Assembly (NCBI GenBank): GCA_907165275.2
Contig: OU015677.1
Span: forward strand, 6,013,001 to 6,077,000
DNA length: 64,000 nucleotides
Source: Zygaena filipendulae
Taxonomy: Eukaryota > Arthropoda > Insecta > Lepidoptera > Zygaenidae
Direction of reading: 5' to 3'
The position numbers and the translations under genes are program-made. How positions within the stretch are numbered: position 1 is the first letter of the stretch; each line of letters starts with the position of its first letter. The notes beneath the pieces were generated by a model, which ran no database searches, was not told the origin of the DNA, and saw only the letters and a program-made list of their open reading frames with translations. This document shows, piece by piece, positions 32,548 to 43,139 of the stretch.

Positions 32548-32792
32548 CTATCGGCCGCACTCAGAGTCGAGTTTAATGATTACTTAGTTAAGTATAGATT
32601 TTTAAAACAAAACTGCCGCAATTAGAGACGTTCAGTAAATTAATGTTAGTTGGCATTTAATGAGATGTAACCTAATTAGTTAAATGCCAATTAACATTAA
32701 TTTATCAAACTTGTCTGATTGCGGCAGTTTTGTTTTAAAAATCTATACTTAACTAAGTAATCATTAAAGTCGACTCTGAGTGCGGCGGATAG
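32548..32792. repeat. Long near-perfect hairpin, 245 bp
   Basis: The arms are about 110 bp each, including the 20-mer TTAGTTAAGTATAGATTTTT and its complement. They surround a loop of roughly 20 nt near 32665-32687. Mismatches are few. Probably a foldback MITE. Transcription across it would give a long double-stranded RNA. Confidence 0.8.
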
Positions 32793-32984
32793 TGTCATAT
32801 CTCTAACTCTCTAATGATACTCCTTGGTATGAACGACAGCGACTTGGTTTGTGACGACAAACTGGACGACTCAGCGCGGGACGTCCATTCTTCCGAACCC
32901 AACAAGCCCATAGCCAGCTAGAGCTCTCTTGAGTCTTCGATTACAGCTGCAGCACCGCCGCGATACTCCAACCCCCCAAGCACC

Positions 32985-33039
32985 GGGTTTAAACCCGACG
33001 AAGTCAAGGCGTTTACGGGCTTTCATCGGGTTTAAACCC
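32985..33039. repeat. Paired GGGTTTAAACCC palindromes
   Basis: The 12-bp palindrome GGGTTTAAACCC occurs at 32985-32996 and 33028-33039, with a related GACTTAAACCGGGTT at about 33049. The function is unknown. Confidence 0.5.
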
Positions 33040-33344
33040 AAGCACCAGACTTAAACCGGGTTGATTGCACATCCATATTTGATTTTCGGCCTAGCAATTA
33101 AGTTTTTCAATCAAAGCGGTCCAACTTTCAGAACACTTAATTGAATTTATCCGCTCGAGTAAATACTTAACTGATTTCCTAGCCGGCGCGTGTACATGGA
33201 TTACGTACCTATTACAATCGATTATCTGGCGTAGAGAAAAAAACAATCTTAATCGAATACTCGATATACTTAATGCAGACAAAAGTTTGAGAAGTGTTCA
33301 AAGGGCACATTTTTTTCCATTTTTCATGGGTGTTTTGTTCCCCG

Positions 33345-33713
33345 CGTTCATTTCGGAGTTTCCGCGAGAACTCCGGGATAAAAAGTACCCGATATCCTTT
33401 TCTGTCGCCTGACAACGTGTACATGCAAAGTTTCATGATGATCCGTTGAGCCGTTGAGGCGTGAAAATGTACGAACAAACATTCATTTTCGAATTTATCC
33501 TACTAATATTATAAACGCGAAAGTTTGTAACTATGTATGGATGGATGGATGGATGTTTGTTACTCTCTCACGCAAAAACTACCGAATGGATTTAAATGAA
33601 ACTTTACAATAATATAGCTTATACATCAGATTAACACATAGGGTACTTTTTATCTCGGAGTTCCCGCGGGAACTCTGAAATTAACGCGGTTGAAACCGCG
33701 CGGCACAACTACT
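33345..33713. mobile_element. Two Helitron-like copies facing each other
   Basis: 33345-33497 is a reverse fragment (GTTCATTTCGGAGTTTCCGC onward). It abuts a plus-strand full copy, 33498-33713, which starts TCCTACTAATATTATAAACG. That copy has a GGAT tetranucleotide tract and ends GAAACCGCGCGGCACAACTA. Confidence 0.68.
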
Positions 33714-33907
33714 ATTGATAATGTGATAAGGATTAACTCACAAGTCTCACAACCGTTCCTTTGCTTTTTGCGATTTTCCCCAGCTCATGGGTCCATCTTG
33801 CTGGAGATCTTGACAGCTTTGCCAGTCCGAAAGACCATCAGCGTCTCGTTTACTTTCGACTTGAAACCAATTGATAACCTCTGTTTTAATGACTCCAAGC
33901 AAACAGA

Positions 33908-34135
33908 GATGATATAGCTCAGCGGTTGGCGCGTTCTGATCACGTTTGTGCTGAAGGAAAACATTTTGAAGAAACCATAGGGCATAGACATACATGTATA
34001 CATATATACATAGTTGGTGTAGGGCATTTTCTAGTGCCCGGCTGGCTAGCTGCCACCTTGTCAAGCGCCTAACGGTGTGTTCCGGCAGCCTCACTCGAAA
34101 GCCAGTTCCCATTCCAGGCTAGGTGTGTTCAAAAT
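33908..34135 (+). mobile_element. tRNA-derived SINE, family 2
   Basis: The A-box-like head TAGCTCAGCGGTTGGCGCG is visible at 33917. It is followed by GAAGGAAAACATTTTGAAG, CTAGTGCCCGGCTGGCTAGC and CGGTGTGTTCCGGCAGCC, ending at CCAGGCTAGGTGTG. Confidence 0.7.
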
Positions 34136-35476
34136 CTTCGACCACACCGTCACTTGCTAAGTAAGGTAGCCTGTTAACAATAAAACAAAAACCGGGACTA
34201 TTTTGTGAATAAAGATTACAGAAATGCTGTTTGATTTACAACTGATAAAGACGTGTCTACGTAATGGTTGTAACTTAAGCAATGATTGATCCTCGTTCTA
34301 CAATCGCTGCGATGAACAATAGTTGGTGCACTGTATGTACCTACTTCCATGGACTGAGTATTGTTATACATAGGATGTTCGGAAACTGTTGTCGTCTAAA
34401 CTATCGTAATAGATATAATACTCAAATACTTTTTTTTAATATACCGTATAAAAAGTCCATGGTATAAACTTAAAATACATATTAAACGCCCAGACTCAAG
34501 GTTAAAATTAATTGTGTCGCGTTTTTAAAAGGAGGTTCTCAGTTTCACCTGTATGTATATTTGTGCACGATTATCTCGCGTTTGGCTGAATCGATTTTGT
34601 TGCGGTTTTCAGGTAGGTGTAAGTATTTGATACATTCTGGAGAAGGTTTTAGTATAAAATTTCATGAATCGGTTCAGTACTTTTTTCAGAATTCTGATAT
34701 GACCGAGTTACAAATTGCAATACTGATTAAAAGACGAATTGTAATTTTTGTTACTGTTCGAGCGCACTAAAATAAATATAAAAATTACAAGGCATCAACA
34801 AGAAATAAAAATATGTATAATGAATTAAGTATATAACTTCTGAGTATTTTTAATGCCTTCATCTTTAGACTCAAAGATATTTAAAAGGATATAGAATAGT
34901 TTGTTATTCAGCAACACAAATAAAAAAGGTCTTACGGCATGGTGTAATATCCATTATTTGGTGAGGTGAAAATGAAATAAGCTTCAACGACATTCACCTA
35001 AAAACTAAGGCAAAGGAACTGTACTGTCGGGATTGCCATACAAAAAATAAATTAAAATAACAAGATCGTTGGCAACTGAAGACGTGACAAAATCGAAACT
35101 AACAATCGTTAGACTCATAAAAGATTTGCCTAAATTTTACCTGCGAACGTCCCTCCGACTGAGATCCTGTATATGATCTCTGGTTCTACTTGTCTCAAAC
35201 TCCCTATTCTCCTTCCGCCACGGATAATCTATGCAAATCCACACAATGATGTGACTGGCCATACACACTTTTTGCGCTTCACTCGCACTTAATTTGTGGT
35301 TTATAGAAAAAAACAAAGATTGACCGAGCGACGCCGAACAAAGGGAGCGGACAATTTGTCTAATGGAGCGTTCCAATTTCAAATTGGTTTGTGTTTAGAG
35401 AGTGATAGAAAAAAAAAACGCATCCTTCCTGCTTCCGTATTGGCTTGGCGTTGATAGTTTTTCGCGCGTTTTTCAA
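34136..35476. other. No gene recognised
   Basis: A minus-strand open frame at 35137-35382 (81 aa) ends next to a possible GTAAAA donor and lies beside the 35481 promoter. I recognise no motif in it. Nothing else is seen. Confidence 0.4.
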
Positions 35477-35515
35477 ACTATATAAAATAGTGACTCTGAC
35501 GGTATGTCGTCAGTC
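35477..35515 (+). promoter_or_regulatory. TATA box and initiator
   Basis: TATAAA at 35481-35486 is followed 31 nt later by the arthropod initiator TCAGTC, with the likely +1 at A35512. A reversed CCAAT lies at about 35441. The spacing is canonical. Confidence 0.6.
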
Positions 35516-35595
35516 GTGTGGAGTTTGTGATCCTTCGCAGTGCTTGTGTTTCGGGATATTTGGATTTGATCTTCTCTCATTGTCTTTGAAAAACG
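35512..35595 (+). other. Candidate non-coding 5' exon
   Basis: The sequence from the predicted start ends at a strong splice donor, AACG|GTGAGTT at 35596. It has no ATG-initiated frame of note. No plus-strand coding exon is seen until the foi-like gene at 61834, whose UTR exon has a good acceptor. Splicing over 26 kb to that gene is possible but unproven. Confidence 0.45.
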
Positions 35596-35596
35596 G

Positions 35597-36938
35597 TGAG
35601 TTGAAAAACGTTCAAAATAATTAGCTATAATAATGACAAGGAGACATCCTTGTCTCCACTGGAGCTCAGCGGTAGTAGGTAGGTAGGTAATTAACGAGAT
35701 ACCATAAAAAGATCTAGAACAAATTCAGTGCACAGAAACGCAATTTTTTTCTACTTCTAAGAATCTAGTCCAACTCAACTAAGGTAGGTTGAGGTGCCTA
35801 TGCTATTTGTGGCGAGTAAAACGAAACGTATCGCTATAATAGATTGGTCGCGCCGACTCCGTGCATCGTAAATTGAAACGTGATTCGCAATAAAAACAAA
35901 ATGATTGACTTATCAGATGTCATTGCTACTTGATTGCCCATCGTTAACTCTTTAGTCTGTACTTGCCGTTCCCCGCGGTTTCGCCCACGTTAATTTCGGA
36001 GTACCCACGGGAGTTCCGGGATAAAAAGTAGCCTAAGTCCCGTCAAAACTTTTATCGAAAGTCGCATCGCAACCGTATCTAGTCGTACTTTTCAATCAGT
36101 TGGTGAATACGTTGTTGACACATATTTAAAATTCATTTTATCATGTTTTTGTAAAGTTTTTGTATGTGTTGTTTGTATTCGTGAAATTAAATAAAAAAAA
36201 AACCGTTTCAGAGATTAGCCGGAACAAACAGAGAGAAGACTTTTGTATGCATTTAGTAAAAAGCTATTAATTCGACATTACAAACAGACACTTCAGTTTT
36301 ATTTATCTGTATAGATTTTATGTGACGTTTGAATTTCCTACTACTTATGTATTGTTTACCGCCTAGTCGCTGGTAGGTACTATACATATTATAAATGCTA
36401 ACGCGCTTTAATTTCGTCAAAAAACAAATCGAACCTCGTTCATCGCCAACGCCGGTAGGCAACGCTAACGGAAAAACGACATTATATTAAGAGCCATTTC
36501 ACAAAAATATTGCGCGCGAGTTTAGGTACAAACTGCGTTATTGTTTATGTGTGCGTAGTTACTCACACGTACACAACGTAAGCAGCGTAAAGCGCGCGTC
36601 GAGACTCGAGGTGGACAACGCAATCTTGAGCCGTGGGCAATCGTAGGTACCTATTCTCAGATAAAGCAGGTATACGACCCTAGCCACGCAGCAATTTATA
36701 CGAGACAGATGTTGTTCAAGGTTTTACTGGCTTTGTAAAATGAAAAACTGGGTTTCTTTTTTAACTAATATATTAGTTACATTGACCGATAGAATAATAT
36801 TTTTTTACTTGTATTACAGCTTCAGTGGTGTACTTATACATATTATGACGATTACAACTCATCCAACATTTTGAATCGTTTATCTCAGAAACGGTGGCTC
36901 TCAGGAAAAAAGTATTCAGATGTTTTTTTTTATAGATA
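35597..36938. other. Intergenic/intronic with repeat fragments
   Basis: A reverse Helitron-like fragment (CCCCGCGGTTTCGCCCACG ... GATAAAAAGTAGCC) lies at about 35968-36040. A scrap of another repeat (GAGATTAGCCGGAACAAACA, also at 54113) lies at 36210-36260. No gene is seen. Confidence 0.5.
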
Positions 36939-36939
36939 A

Positions 36940-37150
36940 ATAGCTGTGCCCCGCGGTTTCACCCGCAGTAATTTCGGAGTTTCCGAGAGAATTCCGGGAT
37001 AAAAAGTAATGTTCTTTTCTGTACCCCTGACAATGTGCATGTCAAATTTCATCCAAATCCGTTCAGCCGTTTTTGCGTGATTGAGTAACAAACATCCAAA
37101 CATCTAAACATTCAAACATCCAAACTTTCACATTTATAATATTAGTAGGA
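36940..37150 (-). mobile_element. Helitron-like repeat copy, well preserved
   Basis: Full length, from TAGCTGTGCCCCGCGGTTTC to TTTATAATATTAGTAGGA. Includes the CCAAACAT tract typical of this subfamily. Confidence 0.72.
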
Positions 37151-37244
37151 TAAATTCCATATCAAGAAAAAATCCAGTCTTTTTTAAAGATATATGGTCT
37201 ACTTAAATATTTTATGAATAAAATTTTTACCTGAACTAATTTTA

Positions 37245-37480
37245 TCAAATAAATGAAAATATACAAAGATAAAGCGTATTAAACTTTAGGGTGGGGGCTC
37301 GTGACGTCACTAACCGCTATAAGCCGCCATACAAACTGCACCGGTTAGTGACGTCACGCGAAATTTCAACTCAATGTATCGCCGTTATTTTTGGATTACG
37401 TAAAAAAAGAAAAAATACGTGTCCAATATTTTTTATTAATCTACAAGACAGATAAAAAAAATTTAGGTAACATGCCCATT
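37245..37480 (+). mobile_element. CRE-type MITE, copy C, left-truncated
   Basis: TGACGTCA at 37312-37319 and 37349-37356, within CGTGACGTCACTAACCG and CGGTTAGTGACGTCACG, form a longer imperfect palindrome. The right end is AACATGCCCATT. Confidence 0.75.
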
Positions 37481-37716
37481 CCGATAAAAATATGCCATGT
37501 TACAGGTACATTATATCCATTTTTCAAATGAAGTACTCGTCAAGACCAATCTAACGAGCACTAACTCAAGGGGATTGTATCATTTTTTACGGAGTTCCTA
37601 TGGCCCCCTTCCAGCTCCATCAGCAGATCAGCTCCATGTCATCATGATATTCCATTGTCAGGCGATATACTTCAGCTAAATCGAAAAAAGTTGTAGTAGT
37701 AGTGTATTTACTTTAC

Positions 37717-38080
37717 CTCTGTTGCTTTTTTTAAGGCTGCAAAATTATCACGGTTCCTTTTTTTAAAACAACGGTATACACTATCCTTGCGAGTACCCAT
37801 AGCTAAAAAATAAAAAAAATTATAGTATTATTATTAGTAATTTATTAACATATATCTTTATTATTATTATCATACAAACAACTAAAATAATTCATACCTA
37901 CATATTTCATAATAAACAAAACTTACCTCGCGAAACAAAACTCGAAGCGGATCAAAAATATTTGGTCGCAGTATAATCACCACTTTACCAATTTTACAAT
38001 ACGAGCGCACGAAAGTCGGGACGCGGAACAAAATGGCACAGGTCCTGCCTCGACGGGCGCTCGCGCCATTCTAATCGGTA
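37717..38080 (-). CDS. Candidate 5' exons of an unknown small gene
   Basis: On the minus strand, CG-rich sequence (about 38080 to 37927) ends at a strong donor GCGAG|GTAAGT. A second exon, 37717-37802, follows a T-rich acceptor (TTTTTTAG). It opens two bases later with ATG and 28 codons, MGTRKDSVYRCFKKRNRDNF followed by AALKKATE, then a GAG|GTAAAG donor. Phase is 0. If the donor is not used, the frame ends two codons later. I do not recognise the protein, which is basic and Lys/Arg-rich. No continuing exon could be identified to the left. Confidence 0.4.
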
Positions 38081-38667
38081 TCCGGTTGTGCATTGTAATT
38101 TATACTGATGTTTAGATCAATATATTGACAAATTATTTGCTAATATTTGCAAAATAACTGTAGAAATCAATTCTCCAAAGAACATTGTTTATTTTGGGAT
38201 AATTTCATTTTAGTTATTACTGTGTATTTAACCAAAAATCACGATAAAATTGACACTTGAATCTTAAAAATTTACCAAATTATTTATTTTTTTTATTCAA
38301 TAATGGTAATGAAATTCAAAAATCTATTACATTAAATCACGACAAAAATATATGTCCGATGATTACTATATTTTTTGAAACTTATTATATCAGCATTATT
38401 AATAGATATAGGACTTTGAAATTGAGTCTGCGGCCATTTTTCACTAAAATGGTTGTGGGAGAAGAGGCACTAAAAATTTACCAAATTAGTTTTAGTAAAT
38501 GTGTTACATTAAATGTCAACACCAAAGATAGACCTATTTTTGGCAGTTATTAAATAATTTCTGGGTGTTACTTAACATAGTAATTTAGGAGTCCAAAATC
38601 TTAGAAATTCGCGCGAAAATGTAAGATGGCTCTTAATATAATAATATTCAAAAGCTATTTATTACTT
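38081..38667. other. AT-rich interval, no gene recognised
   Basis: The plus-strand frame 38257-38553 (98 aa) is AT-rich and has no recognisable motif. I do not support it as a gene. Confidence 0.4.
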
Positions 38668-38948
38668 AATAATAATAATAATAATAATAATCCACATCAC
38701 CACAACACACAGATCTACTTGATCCCACAGTAAGCTATTAATAGCTTGTGTCGTGGAAACCAAGCAAACGTGGTATATACTACATAGAATTACTTATATA
38801 TTATACTATAGATATATAGACACACCCAGACTGGAAAATGGAACCCTGTGTTCATCACACAAAGTCCACCCCCATCGGGAATCGAACCCGGAACCCCTTG
38901 ATTAGCGGGTAGGCATGGTGGGTGATCTCTGCGCCAATCGGGTCGTCG
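38668..38948 (-). mobile_element. tRNA-derived SINE, family 1
   Basis: Minus-strand reading: GACGACCCGATTGGCGCAGA head, B box GGGTTCGATTCCCG, then CACACAAAG-type body and a (TTA)n tail at the left end. Other copies are at 39597-40012, 46516-46697 and 60282-60556. Confidence 0.82.
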
Positions 38949-39049
38949 AAGGATTTTTGGTTTACTTAGGATTGGCTACAATCACTTATAATCGTCAGCT
39001 GGTTCTTAGAACTATAAAATTACAATATTATAACGCCGTAAGTAAACGC

Positions 39050-39200
39050 GTCGTCGTTTGTAACGAATCGCTAACGTGCGTCGCGTCGCGGGCGGCGCGT
39101 GCGCATGTACCCCCCCCCCGCCCCCCGACCCGTCATATTTTCCTCCTCCTAAATCATGTGACTGCGACTGCGTCGTTTGCGAATGCGTCGCGTGTGTAAC
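39050..39200. other. CpG-rich patch with a C-run
   Basis: Dense CpG (TCGCGTCGCGGGCGGCGCG) and a run of ten C residues near 39110. It may be part of a promoter, but no initiator or exon could be assigned. Confidence 0.3.
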
Positions 39201-39271
39201 CTTACTTTGCGCATAGAATAAGTAATATTTACGTACCTTTAAAATGGAGCGTTAGGTTTTTTTTTCTGTTA

Positions 39272-39596
39272 TTGTCAGATGTCTACAACGTGTTAATGAA
39301 TTAACTGAAAACTAGAAAGTAGTTTGCTCAGAATCGACTAGCGAATCGATCGCACTGTGTTTTAATATAGGTTATATTTTTTTATTTTACTAGCCCATGT
39401 CTAAATTATTTATAATACAATATTCGGCGCGTACGCCGCCCGCAGCAAAAAAATTCGAACCGGTAGGCGCGGGCGTAGCGCTTGGAATTTCGTAGATAGG
39501 GCACCTCCAAACTAATGTTGAATAACTTTTAAAGTATAAATTTTTTCGACATAAAATATCAGGTTTTCAGTTAATTCATTAACACGTTTTATATTT
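39272..39596. mobile_element. Element with 26-bp inverted ends
   Basis: AACGTGTTAATGAATTAACT followed by GAAAAC at about 39287 is exactly reversed at about 39563-39588. Weaker complementarity extends outward. The interior is non-coding. The SINE at 39597 begins directly beyond its right end. Confidence 0.6.
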
Positions 39597-40012
39597 GACG
39601 ACTGATTGGCGCAATAGGTCACCATACCTGGGGTCGTATTTTTGAATCGCTCGAATTACTTTCACGCACGGCATCGCGAATTCACGTGCGAATGCTCATA
39701 CATTTTTTTAAGCATTCACGCGTGAATCTTGCAATTCCGTGCGTGAAAGTAATTCGAGCGATTCAAAGATCGACCCCCTGCCCGCTAATCAAGAGGTTCC
39801 GGGTTCGATTCCCGGTGGGGGTGGGCTTTGTGTGATGAACACAGGGTTCCACTTTCCAGTCTGGGTGTGTACTGTGTATATACATAGAATAATATAGTAA
39901 TTCTATGTAGCACATACCACGTTTGCTTGGTTTCCACGACACAAGCTAATAATAGCTTACTGTGGGATCAAGTAGATCTGTGTGTTGTGAAGTGGGTTAT
40001 TATTATATTATT
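39597..40012 (+). mobile_element. tRNA-derived SINE, family 1, split by a MITE
   Basis: The head GACGACTGATTGGCGCAATA (39597-39630) is separated from the B-box half (39777 onward, GGTTCCGGGTTCGATTCCCG) by the 146-bp insertion at 39631-39776. The tail is an ATT repeat at about 39998-40012. Confidence 0.88.
39631..39776. mobile_element. 146-bp foldback MITE with CCTG target duplication
   Basis: Starts GGGTCGTATTTTTGAATCGC. The right end is its near complement (TCGATTCAAAGATCGACCC pattern), sharing ATCGCTCGAATTACTTTCAC. CCTG occurs on both sides (39627-39630 and 39777-39780). Removing the element restores the uninterrupted SINE sequence seen at 60282-60556. Confidence 0.88.
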
Positions 40013-40197
40013 ACTAGTTGTGCCCCGCGGTTTGACCCGCGTTAATTTCAGAGTTCCCGCGGGAATTCCGGGATAAAAAGTACCCTATGTGTTAATCTGA
40101 TGTATAAGCTATATTATTGTAAAGTTTTTGCGTGAAAGACTGACAACTATCCATCCATACATTCTTACAAACTTTCGCGTTTATAATATTATAGGAT
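40013..40197 (-). mobile_element. Helitron-like repeat copy
   Basis: Runs from TAGTTGTGCCCCGCGGTTTG to TTTATAATATTATAGGAT. It begins at the tail of the split SINE. Confidence 0.7.
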
Positions 40198-40781
40198 TAT
40201 TTGTATTTGATTGAGATGTGTGCGAATTTAAGATCCTCTCTTAGCTGACACACTATCTCATTTTAACCAGTAACCTTTAAGTCCTACTTTTAATAGTAAA
40301 AGTGGGCCTAAAATAAATCTTAAAAACCAATTCATATTAATTTACATCTTTATAATATTATTGTTAGTCTACATTTGTTTTGTGAGCAATAAAAAAAGAA
40401 AAAAAAATCCCAGACAGATGTCTAGCGGCCAGTTAGTTGTCTGCCAAATCAATTCAACGATCTCCGGCGCACTTCACGCTCCGTCGGATCTACTCTATAT
40501 TGTCAATGGCCAGCGATCAGCGGAACGAACCCACTTGACACCGACACGGTTTTTAAACAGAACTGTCTGCGCTCAGTCTTCCAAACTCGTGCGCAACTAT
40601 GATGCTTGGGAAGCGCCACTTCTGTTCCTGTACTATGAGCTCTTAAAGAAGAAGCTAAATTGAATAGCTTTAAAACCACCACCTTCAAGCAGCCTGCTTA
40701 AAGTTGGTTATCGTACGATAAAGCAGAGCAACTCAATTTCGGTTCTGCTTTATGAGCTCAGTTTGGGAGTTGGGGACAGTC
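40198..40781. other. No gene recognised
   Basis: Open frames on both strands (40361-40663 plus and 40503-40688 minus) overlap and show no known motif. Confidence 0.4.
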
Positions 40782-40872
40782 CCAAACTAAGAAGAGCTTG
40801 TACTATGGGTATCGGAAAACTGAAGGTACTTTTTCTGTCTGGTACCCATAGTACAAGCTCTGCTTAGCTTGG
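40782..40872 (+). ncRNA. Candidate pre-miRNA-like hairpin
   Basis: A 91-nt stem-loop. The left arm CCAAACTAAG, one mismatched base, then AGAGCTTGTACTATGGGTAT pairs with the right arm ending at CTTAGCTTGG. The arms are about 32 bp with three imperfect positions and a 27-nt loop. Size and shape fit an animal pre-miRNA, but it may equally be part of a foldback repeat. I do not recognise the mature sequence. Confidence 0.3.
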
Positions 40873-41213
40873 AGTTGGGACCAGGTGGCCCTCTATGATA
40901 CTCGTAATGTCCAAGCACTATTATTATATAGTAATCTAAACGAGTGTAAGTCTAAGGTCACACTGCCAAGAGCTTCGCTTATTGCTGAGAGCCAAGCTAC
41001 TCGCCGAGTGACTAATCCTAGTGAACAGGTCAACAGGCATATATATTGCATAGTATCGCAGCTGGCCACACTTCAAGCGACGTGCCTAGGTAGGTGCCTA
41101 GCTAGTCACCATGCAATGCCAGTATGGTCGATTGCAGCGATAGTATGCAATGTGTCCATGTCCAGAAGCTCTTTGTAGTATTTCCTTAACTTGTTTTGTG
41201 TCTGTATTAATAA

Positions 41214-41460
41214 ACTAGCTGTTCCCCGCGATTTCGTCCGCGTTAATTTCGGAGTTCCCGCGAGAATTTCGAAATGAAAACTTTGAAAGTACGTTCTATA
41301 TCACACGGGAACACTAGCTTCCTATAAATGAAAAAAAAATTAAAATCGGTTCAATAGTTCCAGAGATTACATCCTAAATACCTCACTAAAAACTTACATA
41401 CATCCTACATAACTCACTAAAAATTTACAAACGTTACCTCTTTATAATATTAGTGCAGGT
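41214..41460 (-). mobile_element. Helitron-like repeat copy, variant middle
   Basis: Starts ACTAGCTGTTCCCCGCGATT and ends TTTATAATATTAGTGCAGG. The central segment differs from the usual copies (ACGTTCTATATCACACGG). Confidence 0.6.
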
Positions 41461-42215
41461 AGATAAAATAAAATAGGTAGATCTATCAAAGCTCCGACGC
41501 ATCTGCGCTGGCGCATAGTCTGTGACGACGTTTATAACGTCGCAAGTCGCAGCACTCGCAAACGAACAGTCCCTCGAAACTCCCATACAAATGAAAATTG
41601 TATGGGATGCCTACGTTCATTAGCCAACATAATTCAATTATTCTGAAAAATTGTCCAAAGAGTATTTAACCACTACTAAAATTGTCTTTGAATAGAGGCA
41701 CCAACCAAGTACCAACTACAAAGAATTAAATGGTAAGTGACATTTCGACTTCTACCCTTAAAATAAAAATATTTTTTCAATTGAAAAATATACTTAATAT
41801 TTTGATTAAATTTATCCTAAAGCAAGATTTTGTGAAATTTGTGCGTGTGCGGAAAAGAAAGAGGTTTTTTCGCAAACTTTCCATCAAATGAGAGTCGGTA
41901 AGCTCTGACTTTTCTTTATAAGATATATTGTTGATACGCAAAATTTGTATATTCTCTATATCTTTATTATTTAGCTATTGCTTGCATTATTATCCGCCGT
42001 AACGTAAATCTTATTGCGAACCCCGTACAATGAAATCAAAATCCGCTAGCAGTACGCAAATCATGACCCAAAAAATTAAAAATTAATGTAGATAGGTATT
42101 TATAATCAAATCTCTTGTTTTGCTTTACAGATTTAAAATATGGGAAAAATGTTTGGAAATGAGGACTTAGTACACCTTCCCATTGAAAAGTTGTGTGATG
42201 TGTCTTCTACGTCAT
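41461..42215. other. No complete gene; possible upstream part of the THAP relic
   Basis: ATGGTAAGT at 41730 resembles an exon end. CTTTACAG at about 42123 resembles an acceptor. No coherent reading frame joins them, so no exon is called. Confidence 0.3.
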
Positions 42216-42345
42216 GTATGTGGTGACCATTTTTTGAAAACGGATTAAATTAAAAAAGGCAGCCGTCTCAAAAAGACTGTAATTCCTTCTGTAGGATTAA
42301 AAGCACCATCATTAACAGAAGATCAACTCAGAGATTTTCCTCTTC
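42216..42345 (+). pseudogene. THAP-domain gene remnant
   Basis: In one frame from 42216 the sequence reads VCGDHFLKTD, then a TAA stop at 42246-42248, then IKKGSRLKKTVIPSVGLKAP. VC.DHF...D and SRLKK..(I/V)PSV are the second half of a THAP zinc-finger domain, found in P-element-like transposases and THAP proteins. The stop and the missing upstream C2CH half mark it as a remnant. The following codons (SLTEDQLRDFPLH) remain open. Confidence 0.6.
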
Positions 42346-43139
42346 ACGTTGCAAGTTATAAAGGTACCAACACCAGACACACTGACCTAAACCTAAACAA
42401 TAAGTGATGAGAGCTTGATCAAAATATTGTACGAGGTCTTAATATCACTATCATTAAACTATCATTCTCCAAAATTGAAGAATATTGTCTTAGTAGTTTT
42501 GCAAAATATGGACTGATTGAATACATGTGATTGATTATGTGTGACGGCCCGGTTACTAGATACGAGTTACGGGGTTACATCGGCACTAACTACCAGCCAC
42601 TATTGATTAAAAAAATAATCAAGAAAATCCTTGCCTGATTTTTATATAATAATTTATTATGTGCTACACTAGATTTGTAAGTGTGCAAAATGTATAAGAT
42701 CATTTAATTTTTAAGTTAATTTAAGCTCACTTAATTTTAAGTTTGCTTATAGAAGCTTACTTCATAAGATTTGAGACTTTGGTATACTTTCATAGTTTAT
42801 AGCAAAACTTGGAAATTGTGAATATTGAATTGTAAAAAATAAACTAAGATTTTCTATAAATTAAGCAGTTTTATTACATTTTATTACTGATAAAAATTAA
42901 GCAAACCATTGTAAGGAGGTTCGATCGAAATATCGATATGCACATCACTAGTATCGATACTCGATACTATTCTATCTATCCGATTTTCAGCCCTACAGTC
43001 CAATTATACGTAATTTCCGTATTTCATTTTAATGTTGGCAAAAATTTACTAATGGTGAGTTGGCAGCAGAACAAAAGCAATCCATACATTTTCTTATTTT
43101 TTTGAAATGTTCCTACTTCCGTCTCTTAAAACGTAGTGG
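42346..43139. other. No gene recognised
   Basis: AT-rich sequence apart from a short CG-richer piece at 42540-42600. No feature is supported. Confidence 0.45.

Noticed and set aside
35137..35382. 81-aa minus-strand ORF beside the 35481 promoter
   Set aside because: No recognisable domain; the possible GTAAAA donor at its end is weak. Not enough to call a gene.
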